Positions 50,793 to 59,158 of a stretch of DNA of 64,000 bases are shown piece by piece; position 1 is the first letter of the stretch; the number at the start of each line of letters is the position of its first letter. The DNA is taken from the NCBI GenBank assembly GCA_963697975.1, contig OY969111.1, positions 1,178,001 through 1,242,000 of the forward strand, written 5' to 3'. A program made the translations under genes and the position numbers. The notes beneath the pieces were generated by a model. That model was not told the origin of the DNA and did no database searches. It saw nothing but the letters and a program-made list of their open reading frames with translations. The stretch is from QHXM01 sp963697975 (GTDB lineage: Bacteria > Acidobacteriota > Blastocatellia > Pyrinomonadales > Pyrinomonadaceae).

Positions 50793-53387
50793 ATGCGTTT
50801 AGATAAATTCACGTTGCGCGGTCAGGAGGCCATTCAATCGGCTATCGAGGTGGCCGAGCGCAATCAGAATCAACAGGTCGAGCCGGAGCACGTGCTGTTC
50901 GCCATGCTCGAACAGCCGGAAGGTGTTGTGCGTCCTGTGCTGGGCAAGCTCGGTGCGAACGTGCAGGTCGTCCTTAATGACGTGCAGGCGACGATTGCGC
51001 GCTTTCCCCGTGTGCAGGGCGGCCAGCAATATTTCAGCCCACGTCTCAGCCAGGTTTTCACAGCCGCCGAGAAGCAGGCGAAAGAGATGCAGGACGAGTA
51101 CATCTCGACCGAGCATCTCCTGCTTACCATTGCCGACGAGAAAGAAGGGCAGGCGGGCAAAATCCTGCGGCAGCACGGTGTCAATCATGCCGACCTGCTG
51201 AAAGTGATTGAGCAGACGCGCGGCGGCTCGCGCATCACGGATCAGAATGCGGAAGAGAATTATCAGGCTCTTTCCAAGTACGCCAAAGACCTGACGGAGC
51301 TTGCTCGTCAGGGCAAGCTCGATCCCGTCATTGGCCGCGATGATGAGATTCGCCGCACCATACAGGTTCTCTCGCGCCGCACGAAGAATAACCCCGTGCT
51401 GATTGGCGAACCCGGTGTCGGTAAGACCGCGATTGTCGAAGGTCTCGCGCAGAGGATTGTTTCGGGTGACGTGCCGGAGACATTGCGGAACAAGCGACTG
51501 GTCGGACTCGACCTCGGCTCGATGCTCGCGGGCGCGAAATACAGGGGCGAGTTTGAAGATCGTTTGAAAGCGGTCCTGAAAGAGATTGAGAACGCGCAGG
51601 GGCAGATCGTCCTTTTCATAGACGAGCTTCACACGCTGGTCGGCGCGGGCGCGGGCGAAGGCGCGATTGATGCGTCGAACATGCTGAAGCCTGCGCTGGC
51701 GCGTGGCGAGTTACGCTGCGTCGGTGCGACGACGCTCAACGAGTACAAGAAATATATCGAGAAAGACGCCGCGCTTGAGCGTCGTTTTCAACAGGTCTAC
51801 GTGGGCGAGCCGAGCGTCGAAGACACGATTGCTATCCTGCGCGGATTGAAAGAGCGTTACGAAGTGCATCACGGCGTGCGGATCAAGGATTCCGCGATTG
51901 TCGCCGCCGCCACGCTCTCGAATCGTTACATCACGGATCGTTTCCTGCCGGACAAGGCGATTGACTTGATTGACGAGGCCGCCTCGCGTCTCCGCATCGA
52001 GATTGATTCTCTTCCGCAGGAGATAGACCAGCTCGAACGCGAAATCCTGCAACTTGAAATTGAGCGTCAGGCACTTGGACGCGAAGAGGACGAAAAGTCT
52101 AAGGCTCGTCTGAAAGACATAGAGCAGCGCATCGCCGATCTCAAAGAGAAATCCGGTGGGATGAAGGCGAAGTGGCAATCCGAGAAGGAAGAGATTGAGC
52201 GCATGCGCACGGCCAAGAATGAGCTTGAGCAATTGCGCTTGCAGTTGGATCAGGCGCGCAACGCGGGCGATCTGGCAAAGGCTGCTGAGCTTCAGTACGG
52301 CAAGATTCCGGAGTTGGAGAGCAAGCTGGCAGCCGAGCAGCAGAAGCTCGCCGAATTGCAGCGCGACGGCGTGATGCTCAAGGAAGAGGTTGACGAAGAA
52401 GACGTGGCGGAAGTCGTCGCCAAGTGGACGGGCGTGCCCGTCACAAAGATGCTCGAAGGCGAGATGCAGAAGCTCGTTACGATGGAAGATCGCCTTCGCC
52501 ATCGCGTCATCGGGCAGGACGAGGCTTTAACAGCGGTCGCTAACGCCGTGCGGCGCGCACGGGCAGGGCTTCAAGACCCGAATCGTCCTGTCGGCTCGTT
52601 TATCTTTCTTGGCCCGACGGGTGTTGGCAAGACCGAGACGGCGCGTGCGCTCGCGGAGTTTCTCTTTGATGATGAGCGCGCGATGGTGCGTCTAGACATG
52701 TCCGAGTACATGGAGAAGCACGCGGTCGCGCGCATGATCGGCGCTCCTCCGGGCTACGTCGGGTTCGAGGAAGGCGGGCAGTTGACTGAAGCAGTGCGGC
52801 GGCGTCCCTACGCCGTCATTCTCTTTGACGAGATTGAAAAGGCGCACCCGGATGTCTTCAACGTGCTCTTACAGATTCTGGACGATGGACGTTTGACCGA
52901 TTCGAAAGGTCGCACGGTGGATTTCAAGAACACCGTCCTGATTATGACCTCGAATCTTGGGAGCCGGGAGATACAGGCGGCGGAAGGCGACGAGAAGCAG
53001 GTGCGCGAGGCTGTGACGCAGGAGTTGCGGCTGAGCTTCAAGCCGGAGTTTCTGAATCGCATTGACGACATCGTCATCTTTCATCAACTCTCGCGCGAGC
53101 AGATCGTACAGATTATTGACGTGCAGCTTGAGCGACTTCGCGCAACCCTCGGCGAGCGCGGCATCACGCTTGTGCTTGATGATTCGGCCAGACAACTTCT
53201 GGCGCGCGAGGGCTACGACCCGCAGTACGGTGCGCGGCCTTTGAAGCGGGCGATTCAAACGCTCATCCAGAATCCGCTCGCGGTCAAACTGCTGCGCGGC
53301 GAGATTGGGCCGGGGCAAACAATCACCGTCTCGGCGGACGGAGACCAGATGAAGTTCACCATAGACGCTGCTGCGGCAGCAGCATGA
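50793..53387 (+). CDS. clpB: ClpB disaggregase
   Basis: An 864-residue Hsp100 ATPase that extracts polypeptides from aggregates together with DnaK. N-domain (MRLDKFTLRGQEAIQSAIEV; two ClpN repeats), first AAA+ domain with GEPGVGKT near 204, a long coiled-coil M-domain (about 400-530; LEREILQLEIERQALGREED, AKNELEQLRLQLDQARNAGD) that docks DnaK, and a second AAA+ domain with GPTGVGKT near 606. The D2 loop after TSNLGSREIQ lacks a ClpP-binding (I/V/L)GF tripeptide, so it is ClpB and not a protease unloader. Normal family length. No Shine-Dalgarno: the repeat arm ends at the start codon with CACCATTTTT. Confidence 0.98.
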   Translation: MRLDKFTLRGQEAIQSAIEVAERNQNQQVEPEHVLFAMLEQPEGVVRPVLGKLGANVQVVLNDVQATIARFPRVQGGQQYFSPRLSQVFTAAEKQAKEMQDEYISTEHLLLTIADEKEGQAGKILRQHGVNHADLLKVIEQTRGGSRITDQNAEENYQALSKYAKDLTELARQGKLDPVIGRDDEIRRTIQVLSRRTKNNPVLIGEPGVGKTAIVEGLAQRIVSGDVPETLRNKRLVGLDLGSMLAGAKYRGEFEDRLKAVLKEIENAQGQIVLFIDELHTLVGAGAGEGAIDASNMLKPALARGELRCVGATTLNEYKKYIEKDAALERRFQQVYVGEPSVEDTIAILRGLKERYEVHHGVRIKDSAIVAAATLSNRYITDRFLPDKAIDLIDEAASRLRIEIDSLPQEIDQLEREILQLEIERQALGREEDEKSKARLKDIEQRIADLKEKSGGMKAKWQSEKEEIERMRTAKNELEQLRLQLDQARNAGDLAKAAELQYGKIPELESKLAAEQQKLAELQRDGVMLKEEVDEEDVAEVVAKWTGVPVTKMLEGEMQKLVTMEDRLRHRVIGQDEALTAVANAVRRARAGLQDPNRPVGSFIFLGPTGVGKTETARALAEFLFDDERAMVRLDMSEYMEKHAVARMIGAPPGYVGFEEGGQLTEAVRRRPYAVILFDEIEKAHPDVFNVLLQILDDGRLTDSKGRTVDFKNTVLIMTSNLGSREIQAAEGDEKQVREAVTQELRLSFKPEFLNRIDDIVIFHQLSREQIVQIIDVQLERLRATLGERGITLVLDDSARQLLAREGYDPQYGARPLKRAIQTLIQNPLAVKLLRGEIGPGQTITVSADGDQMKFTIDAAAAAA

Positions 53388-53390
53388 AAA

Positions 53391-53466
53391 GAAAGGATGA
53401 AGTATGAACGCGAAACAATGCAGTAAGCGTTTTCACCCATCGTTCATAGTTCCGCGTTCATCGTTT
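53391..53466. repeat. Heptad inverted element, GATGAAC family
   Basis: Left arm 53391-53416 (GATGAAG, TATGAAC, GCGAAAC) and right arm about 53428-53466 (inverted GATGAAC, GCGGAAC, TATGAAC). It fills the gap between the clpB stop (53387) and the second hsp20, ending seven bases before its ATG. Confidence 0.82.
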
Positions 53467-53472
53467 AGAAAT

Positions 53473-53919
53473 ATGACTAGACGTTGGGACCCAATACGAG
53501 ACTTGGTGACGCTGCAAGATCACATGAACCAGTTGTTTCAAGAGGCGACGGAGCGGCGTGCGCGCGGCGAAGGTGAGGGCGAGCAGGAGATTGAACGTGC
53601 CGACTGGCTTCCGTCCGCTGACTTTTACGAGACCGAAAGTGAGTTCACGGTCGCAATTGATCTACCCGGCATTGATCGCGCCGCGCTGGAGATTAGCCTC
53701 GACAATGACAGGCTCGTCATTCGTGGCGAGCGCTCGATTGAAGCCGAAGGCCAGCAGCGCACGGAGCGCCCGCGCGGGCGTTTCCTGAGAAAGTTCGGCG
53801 TGCCCGCGACCGTAGATCAAACAGCGATTGCCGCCGAATACAAAGACGGCGTCCTGCGCGTCACGCTCCCCAAACGCAAGGAGCAAAAAACGCGTCGCGT
53901 TGAAATCAAAGTGCAGTGA
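53473..53919 (+). CDS. Hsp20/alpha-crystallin small heat-shock protein 2
   Basis: A 148-residue holdase from ATG 53473; an upstream ATG at 53404 would translate the repeat and is rejected. TRRWDPIRDLVTLQDHMNQL arm, then the alpha-crystallin domain PSADFYETESEFTVAIDLPG, LEISLDNDRLVIRGERS and AEYKDGVLRVTLPKRKE. It is about 40 percent alike by eye to the first Hsp20 but shorter. No ribosome site. Its TGA stop is the first part of a TGATAAG heptad of the next element. Confidence 0.93.
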   Translation: MTRRWDPIRDLVTLQDHMNQLFQEATERRARGEGEGEQEIERADWLPSADFYETESEFTVAIDLPGIDRAALEISLDNDRLVIRGERSIEAEGQQRTERPRGRFLRKFGVPATVDQTAIAAEYKDGVLRVTLPKRKEQKTRRVEIKVQ

Positions 53920-53981
53920 TAAGTGATGGGTGACAAGAGAAAACGCTCTTTCCCATCACCTATCACTTATCGCCTATTACC
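53916..53981. repeat. Heptad inverted element, TGATAGG family
   Basis: Left arm 53916-53942 and right arm 53949-53981. The run from the end of the left arm through most of the right arm matches the 50721 element almost base for base over about 45 bases. It contains the stop codon of hsp20-2 and ends three bases before the grpE ATG. Confidence 0.93.
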
Positions 53982-53984
53982 AAT

Positions 53985-54698
53985 ATGGTATCTTTCCGTA
54001 GGGAGAAAAGAAAACGTCGTATGAGAGAGAGCAAGGTGTCTGAAGAGGCAGGGGCGGACGAGTCTGCACCGGCAGCTTCAAATGATGAGATACGTGTGAC
54101 AGACCGTCGCCGCTTCAATCTCGATGGCGAGTCGAGCGACGAGGCGGCGAGCGAGGGCGCGTCCGCTGAAGCACCGCGTGCGAAACCAACCTATGTCGAG
54201 CAATTGGAAGCGCGCACGCTGGAAGCGGAGCAAAAAGTTTCAGATGTGCAGTCGCGCTTCGAGCAGTTGCGCGCGTCTTTGCAGCGTGAGACGGACGAGA
54301 CAAGGATTAGACTCAATCGCGCTGCCGATGAGCGCGCCCGTCGTGAGAAGGTGGAATTCGTCAACGCGCTCCTGCCCGTCGCGGATAATCTAGGGCGCGC
54401 GATTGAAGCGGCAGAACAGGGCGGCGAATTAGAGGCGCTGCTCAATGGCGTGCGCGGCACATTGAACAATTTCGAAAGCGCGCTCGCGGCTGCTGGCATC
54501 GAGCCTATCTCGTCAGTCGGCGCTCGGTTTGACCCGGAGTTGCACGAAGCGGTTGATACTGTCCCGGTCGAACCGGAGCGCGATGGAGAAGTGACGGCTG
54601 AGTACAGTCGAGGCTACAAAATGGGTGACCGCCTGCTGCGCCCGGCGCGCGTGCAGGTCGGTCGCGCGCAAAGTGAAGCGAAGAAGGCGGCGGAATGA
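53985..54698 (+). CDS. grpE: GrpE nucleotide exchange factor
   Basis: A 237-residue co-chaperone that releases ADP from DnaK. An acidic, low-complexity N-terminus (about 65 residues) leads into the long coiled coil (YVEQLEARTLEAEQKVSDVQ, LQRETDETRIRLNRAADERA) and the beta wing (FDPELHEAVDTVPVEPERDG, VTAEYSRGYKMGDRLLRPAR-VQVG), which matches the family signature. ATG 53985 has no ribosome site; MRESKV at 54021 is an alternative with AGGGAG too far upstream. dnaK and dnaJ are not in the window, which is unusual for grpE. Confidence 0.93.
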   Translation: MVSFRREKRKRRMRESKVSEEAGADESAPAASNDEIRVTDRRRFNLDGESSDEAASEGASAEAPRAKPTYVEQLEARTLEAEQKVSDVQSRFEQLRASLQRETDETRIRLNRAADERARREKVEFVNALLPVADNLGRAIEAAEQGGELEALLNGVRGTLNNFESALAAAGIEPISSVGARFDPELHEAVDTVPVEPERDGEVTAEYSRGYKMGDRLLRPARVQVGRAQSEAKKAAE

Positions 54699-54701
54699 AG
54701 C

Positions 54702-54776
54702 AGTGGTCAGTGGTCAGTGGCCGGTGGTCAGTTAAGAACTGATTTGCCGACCACCGGCCACTGACCACTGACCACT
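54702..54776. repeat. Heptad inverted element, GGTCAGT family
   Basis: Left arm 54702-54731 and right arm 54749-54776; the left arm repeats the 31-base sequence of 48278 exactly. The 17-base spacer differs. It lies between grpE and groEL. Confidence 0.95.
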
Positions 54777-54796
54777 ATTTTAGAGGGAGAACAAAA

Positions 54797-56425
54797 GTGG
54801 CAGCGAAAGATTTGAAGTTCAGGGAAGAGGCGCGCAGCGCCATGCTTCAGGGCGTGAACACGCTGGCGAATGCCGTGCGCGTCACCTTAGGGCCGAAGGG
54901 TCGCAACGTCGTGCTGGCTAAAAAGTTCGGCTCGCCCGTGATTACCAAAGACGGCGTGACGGTGGCGAAAGAGATTGAGCTGAAAGATAAGTACGAGAAC
55001 ATGGGCGCGCAGATGGTGCGCGAAGTGGCGACGAAGACGAACGACACGGCGGGCGATGGAACGACGACCGCGACCGTGCTGGCGCAGGCCATCTATCGTG
55101 AAGGCATCAAGAACGTGGCGGCGGGCGCAAACCCGATGGCTTTGCAGCGCGGCATTCAGATAGCGACCGAGACAGTCGTCGCCGAGCTTGAACGAATGTC
55201 GAAGAAGGTCAAAGGCAAAGAGGAACTGGCCAACGTCGCCTCTGTGTCAGCCAATAACGACCGCCAGATCGGGCAGTTGATTTCCGAAGCGATGGAGCAG
55301 GTAGGCAAAGACGGCGTCGTGACGGTTGAAGAATCAAGGACGCTCCAGACAGAGTTGGACATTGTCGAGGGAATGCAGTTTGATCGCGGCTATCTGTCGC
55401 CTTATTTCGTCACCAATCCCGATAGGATGGAGGCTGTGCTTGACGAGCCTTTGATTCTGCTTCATGAAAAGAAGATTGCGGCGATGCGTGACCTCTTGCC
55501 CGTCCTCGAACAGACGGCGGGACAGGGACGCTCCCTTCTCATTATCGCCGAAGACATCGAAGGCGATGCGCTCGCCACACTCGTCGTTAATCGTCTGCGC
55601 GGGACGATCAAGGTTTGCGCTGTTAAAGCTCCGGCCTTCGGCGACCGTCGCAAAGCCATCCTTGATGATCTGGCTACGCTGACGGGCGGGCGCGTCATCA
55701 CCGAAGAGCTTGGCATCAAGTTGGAGAACGTGACGGTTGCCGATCTTGGCTCTGCGAAGCGCGTCATTGTTGATAAAGACACGACGACCATTGTCGAAGG
55801 CGCGGGCGAGGCAAAGGCGATTCAGGGTCGTGTGGCGACAATCCGCGCGCAGATCGAAGAGACCACGTCGGATTACGACCGCGAGAAGTTGCAGGAGCGT
55901 CTGGCGAAGTTGGCCGGAGGTGTTGCGGTCGTGCGCGTCGGCGCAGCCACCGAGACGGCGATGAAAGAGATCAAGATGCGCGTCGAGGATGCTTTGAACG
56001 CGACGAAGGCTGCGGCCCAGGAAGGGATTGTGCCGGGGGGCGGCGTGGCTTTGATGCGCGCGGCCAAAGCCCTGGATAAGTTGACGAACGAGGATGGCGA
56101 TGTTGAGACCGGCATCAAGATTGTTCGTCGTGCATTGGAAGAGCCTTTGCGCCGCATCGCCGAGAACGCCGGTATCGAAGGCGCGGTGGTCGTAGGCCGT
56201 ATCGAAGACTCTAAGGGCGCGAAGGGTTTCAACGCGGCGACCGGCGAATATGAAGACCTCGTGGCGGCGGGCATTATTGACCCGACGAAAGTAGTCCGCA
56301 CGGCATTACAGAACGCTGCATCAATCGCCGGACTTCTCCTGACGACCGAGGCCGCCATCACCGACGCGCCTGAGCCGAAAAAGGCTCAACCTCCAATGGG
56401 GGGCGGTGAAGACTACGACTACTAA
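54797..56425 (+). CDS. groEL: 60-kDa chaperonin GroEL
   Basis: A 542-residue ring chaperonin starting with GTG at 54797, seven bases after AGGGAG. Signatures: VTLGPKGRNVVLAKKFGSPV, ITKDGVTVAKEIELKDKYEN, ANDT-like NDTAGDGTTTATVLAQAI (ATP site), AVKAPAFGDRRKAILDDLAT and GIVPGGGVALMRA. The C-terminus ends PPMGGGEDYDY and lacks the repeated Gly-Gly-Met tail of most GroEL proteins. groES is not adjacent, so it is encoded elsewhere, and this may be one of several copies. Confidence 0.98.
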   Translation: MAAKDLKFREEARSAMLQGVNTLANAVRVTLGPKGRNVVLAKKFGSPVITKDGVTVAKEIELKDKYENMGAQMVREVATKTNDTAGDGTTTATVLAQAIYREGIKNVAAGANPMALQRGIQIATETVVAELERMSKKVKGKEELANVASVSANNDRQIGQLISEAMEQVGKDGVVTVEESRTLQTELDIVEGMQFDRGYLSPYFVTNPDRMEAVLDEPLILLHEKKIAAMRDLLPVLEQTAGQGRSLLIIAEDIEGDALATLVVNRLRGTIKVCAVKAPAFGDRRKAILDDLATLTGGRVITEELGIKLENVTVADLGSAKRVIVDKDTTTIVEGAGEAKAIQGRVATIRAQIEETTSDYDREKLQERLAKLAGGVAVVRVGAATETAMKEIKMRVEDALNATKAAAQEGIVPGGGVALMRAAKALDKLTNEDGDVETGIKIVRRALEEPLRRIAENAGIEGAVVVGRIEDSKGAKGFNAATGEYEDLVAAGIIDPTKVVRTALQNAASIAGLLLTTEAAITDAPEPKKAQPPMGGGEDYDY

Positions 56426-56426
56426 C

Positions 56427-56515
56427 AAAAGCCGTAAATCGTAAATGGTAAATCGTGAATCGTAAAAGCAGGTTTTCACCATTTACGATTCACGATTTAC
56501 CATTTACGGCTTTTG
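56427..56515. repeat. Heptad inverted element, CGTAAAT family
   Basis: Left arm 56427-56466 and right arm 56478-56515 from units CGTAAAT, GGTAAAT, CGTGAAT; same outer ends (AAAAGCCGTAAAT) as the element at 21628. It starts two bases after the groEL stop. Confidence 0.94.
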
Positions 56516-56753
56516 AAATGGCTTGCCAATTGCAGGTGCGAGGTATGATATAGTTGGCCTTGGATGGAAACGCAACGGCGTTCCTGCCCCTCGCATCTAA
56601 AAGAAGGCTTGTGGTAGAGCCGCTCAGACTCTCATAACGAGACGCGGCTTGGGTTTGAAAATCAAGACGACACTTCGCCGCCAAACATTTGTCACATCCC
56701 TGGCATTGAATACGGTGAGCATCGCCTTCTAAATTAGTTGAGAAAACAAAGAA
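56516..56753. other. Upstream region of the clpC-like gene
   Basis: No gene is supported. A possible promoter is TTGCCA (56522-56527) with a TATGATATA stretch 15-18 bases further on, which would give the clpC-like gene its own transcript. No CtsR-type heptad operator was recognised. Confidence 0.4.
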
Positions 56754-59039
56754 ATGATAGACCTAGGGGCATACAAAGATAAATTCAGCGATAGCGGCCA
56801 GCGTATTCTCGAATACGCCTTGAGCGAGTCGCGCCGTCGCGACCAGAATTACGTCGCTGTCGAGCATATCCTCAAAGCCTTGGCGGACGAGGAGTCGGAA
56901 CTCTTCAATGCCACGATGCGCGATCTTTCCCTTGACCCGCATTCGGTCAGAGTAGTAATTGATAAACGTCTGGAAATGAGTCGGCAGCATGTCGGCAAAG
57001 GCTTCCGGATAGCTCCCGATACAACCGATCTTTTCAAGCGCGCAATGGAACGTGCGCGCGCTCAGGGTCGTAAGACCATTGAGGCAACAGATATTTTCAC
57101 GGCTCTCTCGCAAGATGAAAGTGGTTTGTTCGTCGAAGTCCTCCGAGGACTCGGCGCTTCACCGGAGGCTGTGGTGGAAAACGTGCGCGCCCGTGTTCAT
57201 ACACGCGAACAGGAAGAGGAGCAGTACAAAAAGAAATATGAACTGCCTCCGTATCTCAAGCATTTCGGCGTCTCGCTGAATCGTCTGGCGCGGATTGACA
57301 AGATTCCGCCGACCATCGGGCGCGAGATGGAGATTCAACAGATGGTGGAGATTCTCTGCCATCGCGAGCGCGCCAACTCGCCCATGCTTGTCGGCGAACC
57401 CGGCGTCGGCAAGACCGCCGTCGTCGAAGGTCTGGCACGCCTCGTCGAATTAGAGCCGGAGAAAGTTCCGGCACGCTTGAGAGGCGCACACATCGTGCAG
57501 CTTCAGATGGGCGGACTCGTCGCGGGCACGATGCTGCGCGGCATGTTCGAGGAGCGCATCAAGGGAATCATTGACGAAGTTAAAGAGCGCGACAATTTGA
57601 TTCTCTTCATTGACGAAGCGCACACGATTATGGGCGCTGGCGCAGCGCTCGGCACATCATCTGATGCGGCCAACATGTTCAAGTCTGCGCTGGCTCGCGG
57701 CGAGATGCGAATCATCGGCGCGACGACCATCACAGAATATAAAGAGTACATCGCCGACGACGAGGCGCTGGCGCGTCGCTTCCGCATGGTCAAAGTTGAC
57801 GAGCCGACGCTCAACGAGACGCGTGAGATTCTCCTGGGCCTTCGCCCGCGTCTTGAGAAGAACTATTCGGTGACGATCTCGGACGACGCCATCAACACGG
57901 CGCTGGAGATGGCTCCGAAGTACATACGCAATCTGCACCTGCCGGACAAAGCCATTGGTTGGCTCGATACGGCGGCGGTGAAGGTTGAAATCAACGAACC
58001 GCAAACGCTCATCGTTAAGCCTGAGCACGTCATTGACGTTATCTCGCAGGAATCGCGCATCCCGCGCGATATGATCTTCCGCGACACCAATGACCGCTTC
58101 ACTAACATGGAAGCGGATTTGGGCAAGCGCGTCATCGGACAGAAGGAAGCCATCAAGGCGGTCGGTCAGCGGTTGCGCCTTAATAAAGGACCGCTCAAGG
58201 AATCGCATTACAAGCCGGACGGCGTGCTTCTCTTCCTCGGACCGACGGGCGTGGGTAAGACGGAACTGGCAAAGGCCGTCGCCGAGTTCATGTTCGGTGA
58301 TGAAGAGAAGATGGTTCGCATTGACATGTCCGAATACGGCGATGGGACTATCGGAATCGAGAAGCTGATCGGCATGCCGCGCGGCATCGTCGGCAGTGAG
58401 CGCGGCGGTATCCTGACGGAGCAACTGCGCGAGAATCCGTACACGGTTCTCTTGCTCGATGAAGTCGAGAAGGCTTCGCCTTACTTGATGAATCTGTTCC
58501 TGCAAGCCTTCGATGAAGGCTGGATGACGGACGGGCGCGGCAAGAAGGTTTATCTTTCGGACGCCATCGTCATTATGACCTCGAATCTAGGCTCGGAGAG
58601 TTTCAAGAAGTACGAGAAACCACTCGGCTTCGGACAGAAGACTCTGGGCGACGTGCGTGCCATCAAGAACGAAGTGTTGAAGGCCGCCGAGCAGCGATTC
58701 TCTCCTGAGTTTCGCAATCGCATAGACGAGATAGTCATCTTCTCGCCGTTGACGATGGACGAGGTCAGGCAGATTGCCGAGATTTATCTGAGCAAGCTCC
58801 GCAAGCAGATGGAGCATCAGGGCAAACAGGTCGAAGTAACGAGTGCGGCGGTTGACCGGCTGACTGAAAAAGGTTTCAGCCCGGCCTACGGCGCTCGTTT
58901 CCTCAAGCGTCACATTGACGAGAAAGTGAAACTCCCGATCACGACCATGTGGAAAGGCGCGTCGCGCTTTCTGGTGGACCTGGAAGACGGCGAAGTCACA
59001 ATCAAGGCGATTGACGACGTGAGCGCGGAACTGAATTAA
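56754..59039 (+). CDS. clpC: ClpC/ClpA-like AAA+ protease unfoldase
   Basis: A 761-residue Hsp100 unfoldase. ClpN repeats (ILEYALSESRRRDQNYVAVE, residues 15-150), AAA+ 1 with GEPGVGKT near 213, a short connection without the ClpB-type M coiled coil, and AAA+ 2 with GPTGVGKT near 495. After TSNLGSESFKKYEKP comes L624-G625-F626 at the place of the ClpP-docking tripeptide, which ClpB above lacks; so it should feed ClpP. The overall size is close to ClpA. The second half differs from typical ClpC by GTIGIEKLIGMPRGIVGSER in the pore region. Weak ribosome site (AGAAA). Confidence 0.9.
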   Translation: MIDLGAYKDKFSDSGQRILEYALSESRRRDQNYVAVEHILKALADEESELFNATMRDLSLDPHSVRVVIDKRLEMSRQHVGKGFRIAPDTTDLFKRAMERARAQGRKTIEATDIFTALSQDESGLFVEVLRGLGASPEAVVENVRARVHTREQEEEQYKKKYELPPYLKHFGVSLNRLARIDKIPPTIGREMEIQQMVEILCHRERANSPMLVGEPGVGKTAVVEGLARLVELEPEKVPARLRGAHIVQLQMGGLVAGTMLRGMFEERIKGIIDEVKERDNLILFIDEAHTIMGAGAALGTSSDAANMFKSALARGEMRIIGATTITEYKEYIADDEALARRFRMVKVDEPTLNETREILLGLRPRLEKNYSVTISDDAINTALEMAPKYIRNLHLPDKAIGWLDTAAVKVEINEPQTLIVKPEHVIDVISQESRIPRDMIFRDTNDRFTNMEADLGKRVIGQKEAIKAVGQRLRLNKGPLKESHYKPDGVLLFLGPTGVGKTELAKAVAEFMFGDEEKMVRIDMSEYGDGTIGIEKLIGMPRGIVGSERGGILTEQLRENPYTVLLLDEVEKASPYLMNLFLQAFDEGWMTDGRGKKVYLSDAIVIMTSNLGSESFKKYEKPLGFGQKTLGDVRAIKNEVLKAAEQRFSPEFRNRIDEIVIFSPLTMDEVRQIAEIYLSKLRKQMEHQGKQVEVTSAAVDRLTEKGFSPAYGARFLKRHIDEKVKLPITTMWKGASRFLVDLEDGEVTIKAIDDVSAELN

Positions 59040-59158
59040 CAAGAGCGCGTCAAAGAGAGCGTTCACACTCGGAAGGGTTTCAGTGATACAATTTCATTGA
59101 AGCCCTTTCGCTTTATCTCCCGCTCCATTTATCAAGCTTTTTCCAACTCGTAACTTTT

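Noticed and set aside
53404..53472. N-terminal extension of hsp20-2 from the upstream ATG
   Set aside because: The extension is entirely repeat-derived and the Hsp20 family begins at MTRRWDP.
54777..54797. CIRCE operator before groEL
   Set aside because: No TTAGCACTC-N9-GAGTGCTAA dyad is present in this gap or before hsp20.
17365..56515. The repeats as CRISPR arrays
   Set aside because: Units are 7 or 9 bp without unique spacers of constant length, the arms are inverted, and no cas gene is present.
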